DNA from: Alviniconcha marisindica
Taxonomy: Eukaryota; Mollusca; Gastropoda; Provannidae
Length of the DNA stretch: 64,000 bases
Assembly (NCBI GenBank): GCA_018857735.1
Contig: JABMCL010003850.1
Span: forward strand, 450,001-514,000
Reading direction: 5' to 3'
How positions within the stretch are numbered: the stretch's first letter is position 1; each line of letters starts with the position of its first letter. A program made the position numbers and the translations under genes. This document shows, piece after piece, positions 46,001-58,000 of the stretch. The notes beneath the pieces are model-generated. The model was not told the origin of the DNA. It did no database searches and worked only from the letters and a program-made list of their open reading frames with translations.

Positions 46001-49000
46001 GGGGACGGGAGAGGGGTGGGGAAAGCGGTCTGCCGATGCAGGCGCAGGAGGTCCACGGCCACTCTGATGTTGCCCGCATTAAGGGCGTGCCAGGTGAGCT
46101 GCAGTGACAAGCCCTCCAGGTCTGCAATACCTGGCGCCCAAAGTCCACAACACGCACACGTTACCACACTGTGTGCTACGAAGCACTGGCCCAAAGACTG
46201 TTTGCTCAACTGATGTGGAAACCGGGTATTAAACTGTCTACAGATAGCAAGCAGGCTGTCCGGTGTGATCTGAATTGGTCTTTGCAAGGGCTGGGGAATA
46301 TAAGGCTGGGCAACAATGGAGTTAGATCACCCAGGACAGTCAGGAAAGGATCCACATTACTGTTAGGCTGAGCACGCATGGCTATCAAGTCCTACTCGGG
46401 TATTGTGGGCTACACTGGGAAAACTTGACGGACCTCGATGTTTTAAGGAAAAGTTAGTTCTGCTTCTAAGATTTCTACATCCCATCAACGGTTACCAGGT
46501 AAGTAAGTAAGTAACCTGGTGTTTTACGCCCAGTCAACCGGTGCAGTTATATCAGGGCGACACACATTTTGTCATCATAAATTCATATACTACTCGGTTA
46601 CCAGGTCACTTCAGGATAAAATACAGATTCACAATTATCCTATACCACATGGCAAAGCAAGTCACCAAAACTGGCTGCTCACAGTTCTACACACTGTTAG
46701 TGTCATAAGGAGAAGGGCAAATGTTCTTTTCAACAGAAATGTCAAAAAAGGTGTTTACAGATAAAAGTACCTCTTCACGAACAAATGTGTTATACTCTAT
46801 CTGTAACACCTAGTCAACTATGGCTGACTGATTCTTGACATTCAATGCCCAGTCAACCACAAAGGTCATGTTATTGTTAGGGCAAAACACAGTTCATCAA
46901 ACTGTCAGTAAAAAGTCCCATTCACACCCCATGTCACATCACTTCAATAGGTTTTGAAGGGGACTGGTAAAAATAAATTGAGTAATTTATAATGAACTGA
47001 GAAAGCAGAATTTGGAAAGCAAATTCCCTGGCAGTAAGTGAAGCATGTGAAGCTATATTCTAACCTACTCCAGGCCTAAAAAAAGAAGAGAGACGTTCTC
47101 CCACAGGATGAACCTTAAATTGTGAATCTGCAGTTCAACTAATCCCACTGAAGGTGGTCAACTATGAACCAATCAAAGACACATACGGATGGAATGGAAA
47201 TTGGAGTTTAACACCCAGTCAACCATGGTGGTTATATCTGGGTAAAACAAATTTCATTAGAACACGACAAATGGTAAATATTATATACACGTTAAACTGG
47301 CACATTGCCAATTAAAAACTAAAAACAATACAAAAACAGAGGTAAAAAGTGGGGTGAACAAAACCAGATCCAAAACATAACAATGGAATGGAACGGAGGG
47401 GACACCGATTTCTGCATCCGCAGTACCCCATGGATTGGCAGGACCACTATCGGTGGAACAACCAGTCTTGGCCAAGAAACACAAGAGAGAGGCGAGGCAT
47501 TACTGCTCCTGCAAATCCTGTTCATAACTGTCCCTGGTGTTCTGCAGGATAGCATCAATAAAAGTATTCACTACAAAGCAGGCAGAGTTGAATTTTTACC
47601 CCTGGCAGTCAGAAAATCATGAATGACTATATTCTGACCTACTCCAGGCTTTAAAGGGAGAACCTCTGACAGCTTTGGAGAATATAGAGAGTAACTAAGT
47701 AAGTAAGTTGGTGTTTTATGCCCAGTCAACCATTACAGTTATATCAGGGCGAAAACATAGAGGATTTAGAAAAAAAAGTTGAATGGACCAGGAAGAAGTA
47801 AATCAGAATAGGAAATTCCTGGCAGTGGGTGAAGCATGCATGGCTATATTCTGACCTATCCAGGTTTTAACTGGAGAATCTTTGACAGCTCTGGGTTCTC
47901 AACAGAGGGGACCTTAATTTCTGTATATGCTGTACCACTATGGAAGCAATCAGTAAGTAAGTACATTGGTGTTTTACGCCCAGTCAACCGGTACGGTTAC
48001 ATCAGGGTGATGGAAGCGATCAGACAAATCCAGTAGACATGCACAATTTCAGACTACCAGAGTAGTATTTCAGGTTTCCATACTGTGAGCTCACTGAAGT
48101 AATCAAACAGTTTGATGATTTGCAGTTATCAACTTGAGTGTTTTTTCACCCAAATCACACCAGTGCTTGTTCTTGGAGGTGCGGGTTTTCTGTGGAAAGC
48201 AGGACAAGTGGATAGCCATGGTTTGCACAGGACACGGCAATATGCCAATCTGCAACGAGGCAATTAACTGTGGTATGGTTGGGGGCCACGGAAGCGTGCC
48301 CACGAACCAGTTCCTTTTTTCACCTAGACCACGCCAGTTGTGTTGCTTGATGCTTGTCACTGTGTTCGACTCTTGGTCAAAGCTGAAGGTTTTTTATTTT
48401 TGTTTATTTGCACTGTCTTGTAGAAAATTCATTTCTGAATGCAGCAACAAGCATCATGACAATAATATGGAGCTAATTTGGTGTTAAATGCAACCAACCT
48501 TAAACTGTCACTGCACTCGGAAATAGCTCACATCAGAATGGAAAGGCTTGGCCAGCCCACAGGCTGGATTTAGAAAAGTCTGGCTCAGACAGTTATGGGT
48601 TAAATTAAAAGATGAAGCACAAACCATTCCATATTGACTGCAAATGGAAAGAAAAATCCACATTAACCATGTACAACGAATGTGACAGTGATATTTTGCA
48701 AAAGTTCCAGTTCAGTGTTGCTTTACGTCCACAGAGACTGTGCAGGCTATTTGAGACCGGATTTTGCTAGGTTATCATTATGTAGTTTATTTGTATCTAG
48801 GTCAAGAACTGAGTGGGGATAATTAATTGTATTTAATATGCTGTTTTGGGGGAATTACTTCATTAGAATTTAGATGTGGTCTTGGTTGTCAGTGTACCAG
48901 TTGATGTGAGAGTAGGAGGATGGGTTCTGCTAAGTTAATGTAATAGTTGTGATGTTTGGTATTTTTCAGTATTATGGTGACAGAGTTATGTCCCCTGAGT

Positions 49001-52000
49001 TCGTAATAGAAATACTTACTGGCGTCATCATCGAAGTGATGTCATAAGGTTATGCAAAAACAAGTTTTTGATTCACTGACCATCAGCTATCCATGCCCTA
49101 AAGGACAACTTTTTGGGGAAGGCCTTTATCAAACTGATAAGCTATGTGCATCTAGCCAGTGTTTTTAAAGTGATACTGATATTTCTTCTATGGTATCTGA
49201 CTGGTTTAATTTCATGGCTCATTTCCCTTGTTTTTTTCTTATGTATTGATTCTATTATTTTGTCTTTCATTTCTTGGGGGTTACAATCATGGTCCATGCA
49301 GCTGTGAAGTAGGCTTTGTAACCGTTTTGCCTGCTATTATAGTTGAAAATATATTATGGTCCACATTAAGTTCCTTGTAGGAGTGCTGAATGTATTGACC
49401 TGCTTTGTTTTCAGCAGTCACCTTGTGTCAGATATTTTCCTGTTCCCAGAGCACACCTGATGCCGAAGACACGATTTTTTAAAACTGAACCAAGATTTCC
49501 ACCTGCGAAACACAGCGGACGCACCTGGACGTGACTCGCCACTCTACGACCCTCTGTTCAAGGTGCGCCCCTTTCTTGATCTCATCTTGCCTCAGTTCAA
49601 AGCTCACTTCCAGCCCGGCCGTGACCTTAGCATCGACGAGGCCATGATTGGATTCAAGGGGCGGATAATTTTCAAGCAATACATGCCCGCAAAGCCAACG
49701 AAGTGGGGCATCAAAGTGTGGGAGATGTGCGATGCTCCCACTGGCTATTGTGTCACCTTTGACATTTACACAGGGGCCCTGCAAGTCGCCAGAACATGGA
49801 GGTGAGTCTCGGACACGAAGTTGTAGGGCAAACTGGCTTCTGAGTACTTACAACCAAAACCGCCACCTGTACTTCGACCGCTTCTTTGCGTCTGTCCCCC
49901 TGATGCAACACCTGTCACAGAATGGGGCGTACGCTTGTGCGACAGTGATGGCAACACGCAAAGGACTGCCTGACGAAGTGCGACGGGCCAAGTTGAAGGA
50001 GCGAGGAGAGTTGTTGCAGCTCCAGAAAGGTCCCCTGATGGCAACCGTCTCCAAGGAAAAGCGCCAAATTTACCTACTCACCAACAATCAGCCACCAGGT
50101 ATGACGACGGTCAAAGGGAAAACCACACCCAACATCATCGGGGGTTACAACAGGAACATGGGTGGCGTTGACAAGTCTGACCAGCATCAGGCGTATTACC
50201 CTGCTGGCCATCACAACAAGAAGTGGTGACGCTATATATTTCACTCCTTTGTCAACATATGCATCGTGCAGGCCTACCTCACCTGGGAGCGGTCACCGCA
50301 CAACCCTGCGCCGAAGAAGACATACGGCCACCTGTGGTTCCACGTTGACGTCACCAAGCAGCTCCGTGCTGGTTTCACCAGCAGGAAACATATGACGGGC
50401 CGCAGCAGAACAGTACCAGAAGCCCCAATTGCAATTGCCACCATCAAGCATCACAAACTGGTGAAGAATTCAATGCAAACAAATCCCCTTGGCAAGGTGT
50501 GAGTTCCCAAACCAATGCCAGACACCAGTACAGTGCAGTTGAAACAGAATACTGGTGAATGTAGTGCCAACCTGGCAGACTCACTCACACTGACAGGTCA
50601 CTCCTGCAGAGAGCTATCCCAGAAAAGAAGGGACACGCACAGACCCCACATCCTCCCTGAAAGAGCGGGAATTTGTGCACCGCACGTTCCCATGCCAGCA
50701 GAGTGGCTCTACCCCGAGGGCAGCGAGTTTCGCAAAAGCCTGAAAGAGCAAGTAAGTAACCTGGTGTTTTACACCCTGTCAACCACTGCGGTTATATCAG
50801 GGCAAAGCCTGAAAGAAGCACGGAGAACACAGAAACTGGGCCAAGACATGTGGGGTCATGCCAGCAGAAGAGGTCAAAGTCAACAGTGGCACCGCAAAAA
50901 TTCAAGTGCTGGTGCTTTTCTAGGCCACCGACACTGGAACCAGGACAGCAGGCAGCTACAGAAACAGGAGACCTTGGAACCAGGGCAAGAAGGGTGCGAC
51001 TGAATCCACCAACAGCTTCACCTTACTGGGTAAGTCTCGCTTTATTGTCTATAAATATACGTCAGTCACCAGATGTTGTTTTTGTTCCAGGCTCAACCAC
51101 TGTGACAAGAGAATGGGAACAGCACCGCAGAAGAAAGCAAAGGAGGGAAAGCTCGGTAGGCGTCACCATGGTGCTTTGACGACCAAGGCCTGCATCACAC
51201 TGCAGTCGTATTACCGCAATGCGATCATGAATAACTTGAACAATCCAGAGAAGATGCGGCAGGCCATCTGGGCATCGTTTCTGCACTGCACATCAACGGA
51301 TCAGAAACCACAGCACCAGCAGTGCCCAGACAGCCCAAGTTCATGGTGCTTCTTCAAAAAGGCCATCGCCAATGGACAGCAGCTGCCATCACACAAACAG
51401 AATGTGGGGACCCCGATCTCAGCAGACGTCACCAAGGCTGTGAAGCCTATTTACAACTGGATGTCGGACCTGAATTTACTTAGTGGAGTTCTACACAGTT
51501 GAGCTCAGAATGCTTACAACTGTTTGAATGGCCTGATTTGGGCGTGTTGTCCAAAACCTGTGCTCTTTGGTGCCAGCCGGATAAATGCAGCTGTGGCTTC
51601 AGCAGTGTTCCATTTTAATCAGGGATGCTCCCACCTCTTCCATGTAATGAAGAAACTGGGAGTGACTCCTGTAGAAGAGCTAAGGCTGTACCAGTAGAGA
51701 CAGGATACTAAAAGGAGCGCACAAGGACAGATTCAGGCCCAAACTGCAAGCAAACGTGCCCGTAAAAACAGTAAAAAGATCAACGACAGGCCGGCAGGAG
51801 AGACAGGAGGGCCAGACATATGGCCCAGGAACGTGCTAAAGACAAATGACATCTATTTTGTTGACCAGAGTGCCAATTTTATTGTTGCGAGAGCACGTTT
51901 TCTGTGTGGCCCGCATTTTGTTTGTGCTGAAAAATTGTCTGCTGCGAAATAAACCCTGACTGCTGTATGCCTGAAATATGCTGTGGTCTCCTCTTTGCCT

Positions 52001-55000
52001 GACTCTTCTGTCTGTCGCATTCCTTCTACCACTGCACTCCTTCACATATAATACTCCAGATCTCAAGACTTGCTAAATATCTTGAAAAGAAAAGAAAAAA
52101 AGGTCCCTCTTCAGCAACTGCACTGGCTATTTCAGGACCTTCAGGAACTCTTTCTGCAGAACTGTGCACTTAAGCTCTTTGGAAAGAAAAGTCAAACAAG
52201 AGACACTAGTAAAGAAATGACAGAAGAATACAAGCATGACCCAAACTGAAAAGCAAAGCTGACCAATGGATGCACGGGAAGCGACTGCGCTCAGCACAGA
52301 AAAGGCTGAAGGTATGTCGTGAGCTGCAACCAACTGTCGCAGCAAGTCTTTCACCAGCGTCATCCCTTGGTGGTCCTTCCTCAGCTTCATCTCTGCACAC
52401 GTGAAACCCAACACACATTTCACAATGATGAGCAAGGCTGACTGTAGCGTGAACTGAAAGAGAACAGAACATGCTGTCAAGTGTCATACACATGGACAGG
52501 TATGATGTAAAGTACCTTCTTCTGGACAAATGGATGGAACAAAATGTGGACAGTAAGACACCCAAAACTGAAAAAGGGGAATGGTGGGGGGGGCGGGAGG
52601 GGGGGGGGGGGGGGAGAGTAAGAAAAAGAAAAAAGCACCTGCATGCATGCAAGTTAAGGCAGGTCATACTGCCTACTGTCTCCACATTCTGTTTTTGTCT
52701 GATCGAGAAAAAAAAATCCCCCCACTCCTTCAGTTGCACAATACAGCCAATACACAAACTCCAAGCACTGGTATATGACATCCTTCCTTCAACCACTGCC
52801 GTACTTAGTTACGCCATAGGTCCCAGAAAACTGTCAGCTAATGAGCATTTTTTTTGTTGGTGTTCAAACAGCAGTAAGTTTGTTACAAACAGCTGAAATT
52901 ACATTAGACGTTTGTTTTATGTTGCCATGTTGCTTACGCCAGCTCAAATAAAACCAAAAGCATTTGAATTGACACAGAACTTCTTCTTTTTTATATACCC
53001 AGGATGGATGCGTCTCATGTTTACGTGCATGCCTGGGTGCTAGGTTGCTTCCAGAGCCTTATCAGTAGTACCCAAACCTTTCGGAGGACGCTGACCGCGT
53101 CAGTGGACAGCTGCGCCGAGATAAAGAGTGCCCCTTCAGTGGCGTAACTAAATCTGACAGAGTTTGGAGGAAGGTGCCTGAAAGTGATGCTCGGAGTGTG
53201 CCCTACACACTCACTAACAGTACTATTCTGCTAGGGTTATGTGTGTTAAGCCTGTTCTTAATTGGGCGAACATTTGTTCGCGAACATAGTTGGGAGTATT
53301 CAGCGAATATAGTTGGTTCTTAATTGGGCAAACTTTTGCTTCGTGAATATAGTTGGGAGTATTCGTCCAACTGCGACGAAGCTATATGCAAAGTGGTGTC
53401 AAAAATAAAAATGGATGAAGGTGTTGCTAGGTTCTTCACTCACTTTGGAGGGATTAAAAAAAAAAAAAAGACTTGTGGGAGGCACAGCCTTGTCTCTGGG
53501 ACCCAGAATGAGATAGTAGTTAGTTGAATTACCCTATGAGGGATGATTAAAGTATATTTTGGCTTGACTTTAGCCAACATTTTCAATCATGCTGTCTGCT
53601 GTGCGTCTGCTGCAAGTTCGGGCCGAAGCTTGCATCTCATTGCAAGCCAGTTAAGAACGAAGTAAAGTTCACTGAACTGTCCGAACAGATCCCCACCAAG
53701 CTTCAAGACAAAACCAGCCAAGAGTCAAAGGTAGGAAAAAGTGAAATGCTACCTTTAAAAATCCTGGCTGCCTCCGAAGGTCGCGAACACTTCAGGCAGG
53801 CTTCCACGACCTTGACCCCAACGTCCCTGCTGTTGATCAACAGTTTCCTCGGCACAAGGGGGCACTGCACTATGACATCTAGCAAGGTCAAGGTCATCTC
53901 TGCGCGGCAGCTGATGCAGACGTGGTGAAGGACTAGGGCAGCCAGGTGTGCGAGTGCCAGGGTGTCCAGCTTATGCGCCGTCTCTTTGGCTTGCTCTGTG
54001 CAGGAAAAACAACAGCACGTTATGATAAGCAAACCCACTTAACCCTTTCACTGCCATGTCAGCTGAAAATGACAGCAACAGTAGGAAATCTGAAATGAAA
54101 TCCTTTTTTTTTTTTGAATTAGCATGTGAAAGGATTTTCACTGAAACAGTAATGAAAGTACAGATTTGTTAAAGGACAGGAAAATATACTGTTGGCAGGC
54201 ACGAACGTGCGTGCACTTTTCAGCAGGTAAATTTCACTGGTGGGACAGTGAAGGGTTGAAATACAAATCCAGATAACAGTACCCTTTCCCCCCAAAACTG
54301 TCATGTTTTTAGAAAAGTTTGAGCAATTTCCCGTTGTTAGCTACAGACCAGGGGCAGTGCTTTTTATTGATGTTTTTTTCCCCGCCACCATGAGCTATGG
54401 AAAAGTCCTGAGTGGCAATGCTGATGGAATGCTCAAGATCTGAAAACAGAAGACTCCACCATGCCAGGCTCAGATCTGTATCTTGAAACGAACACTGGTT
54501 CCTTCCTTCGCTGCTTTGGCACTTTCTCCATCAGTTCTTTTACGCTTCATTTTGTTTGCAGCAAAAATAATTTCAACAGTTTCCAGAAAAATGGTGGAAC
54601 ACTTGTAATTTGCAGCAAAAATACAAGCCTCACTTTGAATTGCCTGAGAATACACAAAGCGAAATAAACAAACAAGCATAACATGTCTCTAGCAACATTT
54701 CTTTTTTAAAAACTTTATTTCTGTATGCTGAAAATTTAGGTGTACAAAATAAGCCCAGATCGAATGTGTAAAGAGGTCTGTATGTGTTATTATACTTGGG
54801 TCATCCTATTTTTGATGACACATAAGACGTTTCCACAACTATTACTTAAAGTAGTAAAAACAAACCAAAGCAACAGTCACATCTTGAACTACATAGTACA
54901 GCAACACCTCACTCATTTGCTTTGCAAGATCATGTCATCATCCCATAAATCTTTCAAACATGGCAGGCACCGCCTCACTTTTATCGGACTTTATGTCCGT

Positions 55001-58000
55001 GGGCGGAGAGTTCCCACTCCTGGCAACACATCAACTGTCTCTCACCAGAGCATCATGTTGTCTATGTCAAAATAAATAAGTGTTCTTTTCAATCTTTTAT
55101 GTGTTGGGATCTTATTTTAGAATGCTAGCAGTCATTCTTGTTTCAGGTTTTTGTCTCTCACCATGCCAGTAAAGGCGACGCAAAAAGGTGTCCACAGCTG
55201 CAACCACGTCGCCCGCCTTCAGCAGCGCGTCTGCGTACTCCTTCAGCAGCAGGCGGTTGCTGCTGGGGTTTCTGCAGGCCTCCGCAAACACCTGGGCCAG
55301 CTGGCCCCAGTCCCAAGATGCCCCACCATCCTGAAAATGTGCCAGAGGGTGACGGACAAATTTGAAACATCAGCACAGAGACCCATGTAATGCTAGAATA
55401 AGATAAGAATATTGGATGGGGGCATCCCATGTAATGCTAGAAGTCCACCTTGATAAGAATGGTGGCTGTGGGCATGCATTTAAGTGCACATGTATCCGTA
55501 CTTGCAGGTGTGTGAATGGACATGCATGCGCGTGCTGAGGGTGTGTGTTATTCGGCTGACATATATTATGTGCTGTTGTATCATCACATCTTTCACAAGA
55601 CATATACGAGAAATTTCCATAACAATTACTTAAGTGGTAAAAATTCATTTAAAAATGCAGTCACATCTCAGCTGCAAACCTTGAATTATACAGTACGCTT
55701 ACATCTCCCTCACATTTTTTGCAAGACCAACACAACGCATGCAGAATAACTGTCCAGCTGTTAATCTGTTGTTTTCAAAATGCAAGTTTTGAAGACAATT
55801 TCTGTACTGTTCTCCTGCACCTATTAAAAAGCATTCAATCCTAACCACTCGAGTGCTTTGATCTGCATGAGACATACCTGAATGCGACGACGGTAAAACT
55901 GAAAGTTGGGGTCACTGAAGCTGGGTGGCATTCCCAGAGGCAGATCCAGATCTGTTGGTTCTTCCAGCACTGCCTCCTTCCCCGTTTCAGCTGTAGAATC
56001 CTGCACATGCAAATGTTCACATAAAAGACTGACAGCTCCATCAGGTCTCAAACAACAAACAGAAGCGGAAAAGTTTGGACATCTGCAAGTTACCTTCCGG
56101 GGTAACACTGACACGCAACCCTGGGAGCTCTGACAAAGCACACATTTACCATTCATGCTGCGTTAAGTGAAAAAACATGGCTGATTTTGAATGATGGTCT
56201 ACATACACACACTCTCACAGAAAACTCACACACACAAAGAGCAAGGAATCAAAATAAAAAGATAAAGGGTGGCAAGCAGAGGTAAGCTGATCTTTCACAC
56301 GCAGTCAACCATGTAGGCCATGGCAGGATGCCGCTGATAACCGAAGACAGACAAGAGAAGCAGTACACCTGGAGGTGTCTACATACATGTACAATGATCA
56401 CAGGATACATTTTTCAAACTGGTGTCACATCTATAAGGTGGAAAAAATGGTTCACAGAAACAGGTCTGTCTATACGGATATATGGCTGTCTATACTATTA
56501 CTAGAACTCTACTAGCAAGCACCATGGGACACCTCGAGGTATCTACATACATGTACAGTGATCACAGCACACTCCAAGCATCGCTTTCTGGCACCCTCCT
56601 CCAAACTCTGCCAGATTTAGTTACGCCACTGAAGGGGCACTCTTTCTCTCTGCACGGTGTCCAGCGATGCAGTCAGTGCCCTCCAAAAGGCTTGGGTACT
56701 AATATGACTGTAGAAGCAACCAAGCGCCCAAGCACGCACGTAAACACGAGATGCATCCACCCTGGGTAAAAAAAGAGTTCCATCTCGATTCAAATAATTG
56801 TAATTATTTGTGCTGGTGTAAACTTTGTTAGCGGCTATTAATGACATGCCTTGTTTTATCTGAGTTGTTTGTAACATACTTACTACTGTTCGAGCACCAA
56901 CAAAAAACTGCTCGTTAGCTGACAGTTTTCTGGACCCTATGGCGTAACTAAATATGGCAGTGGTTGAAGGAAGGATGTCATAAACCAGTGATTGGAGTTT
57001 GTGATCACAGTATACATTTTTTTGAAACTGGTGTCACATCTATAAGGTGGAAAAAATAGCTGATAGAAACGGGTCAAACAGTGAAAGTGGTCTACTACTG
57101 GAGCTGTACTAGCAACCACCATGCTCCCTTCCTCCGCTACATACCCACGCACACACACATACTCTGTGCTTAAATTTCTTCTTCTAGAACCAGCAAAAAA
57201 ATAAAAAGGTGGTACATGTATATCTGATCGATTGCTGATTTTCCCCTAGTATACATGGTGATCTTAAGTGGTAAAAACCCGAAATTACCAGTTAACGCAA
57301 ACCTTGCATGTAAAAAGGTATTTGAAATCGGGACAAGGTCTAGACCACCGACATTAAATATAATGAAGGCAGTAACACAAACATTCATATTACGCAACAG
57401 ATACCTGAATTACCCATAAGCAATAACTGGGCAGATGAAAACATCTTCTCTTTGCTGTTAAAAATAATAGCAAGAAGAAGAAAATTATGTATGAAATAAT
57501 TAGAGAATTAAATAACGCCATTTTTTTAAACAAATAAATGAAATATGCAAAGATGCGCAAGACCACATGCCCTTTTAAAACAAATATACAAAGATGTACA
57601 TGAACGCATGCACACACACCACAGTCCACTACCTCTTCAAAATCTTCCAGCACTCTCCGAAGGCGAGACAGAGCGGCTGGCTGCAAGCTAGCTGCCACTT
57701 TGCCGACAACGAACAAATCCAGCATCTGCAAGGCATCAGGCCGGGTGGTCAGCACCCACTGGTTGAACTTGCTCCAGGCCTCCTGGTCATCGTGCTGCAG
57801 CAGTCTGGCCACCGCTGCATCTAGCAGGGGCTGGGGTGTGGCAAAGCCAGGGAAGCTCTCAAAGTAGCTCAGCATTAGCCAGAACATCTTGGGGTCGTCC
57901 TGGTGGTCGCTGTACGCCCTGCCAAAACAAGCCTGGGTCACTCACACCTAACACCCGACTGGGTCATTCACATCCAACACCAGACTGGGTCACTCACACC

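Noticed and set aside
46079..46100. Plus-strand splice donor GCCAGGTGAGCTG
   Set aside because: Lies inside a minus-strand exon with no plus-strand coding context; chance match.
49848..50054. Minus-strand ORFs over the transposase
   Set aside because: Shadows of the plus-strand piggyBac pseudogene, which has the recognisable motifs.
52127..52796. 196- and 117-residue minus-strand ORFs as a separate gene
   Set aside because: Only 52264-52392 is coding, as exon 9 of the large gene; the rest is intron read-through with a transmembrane-like artefact.
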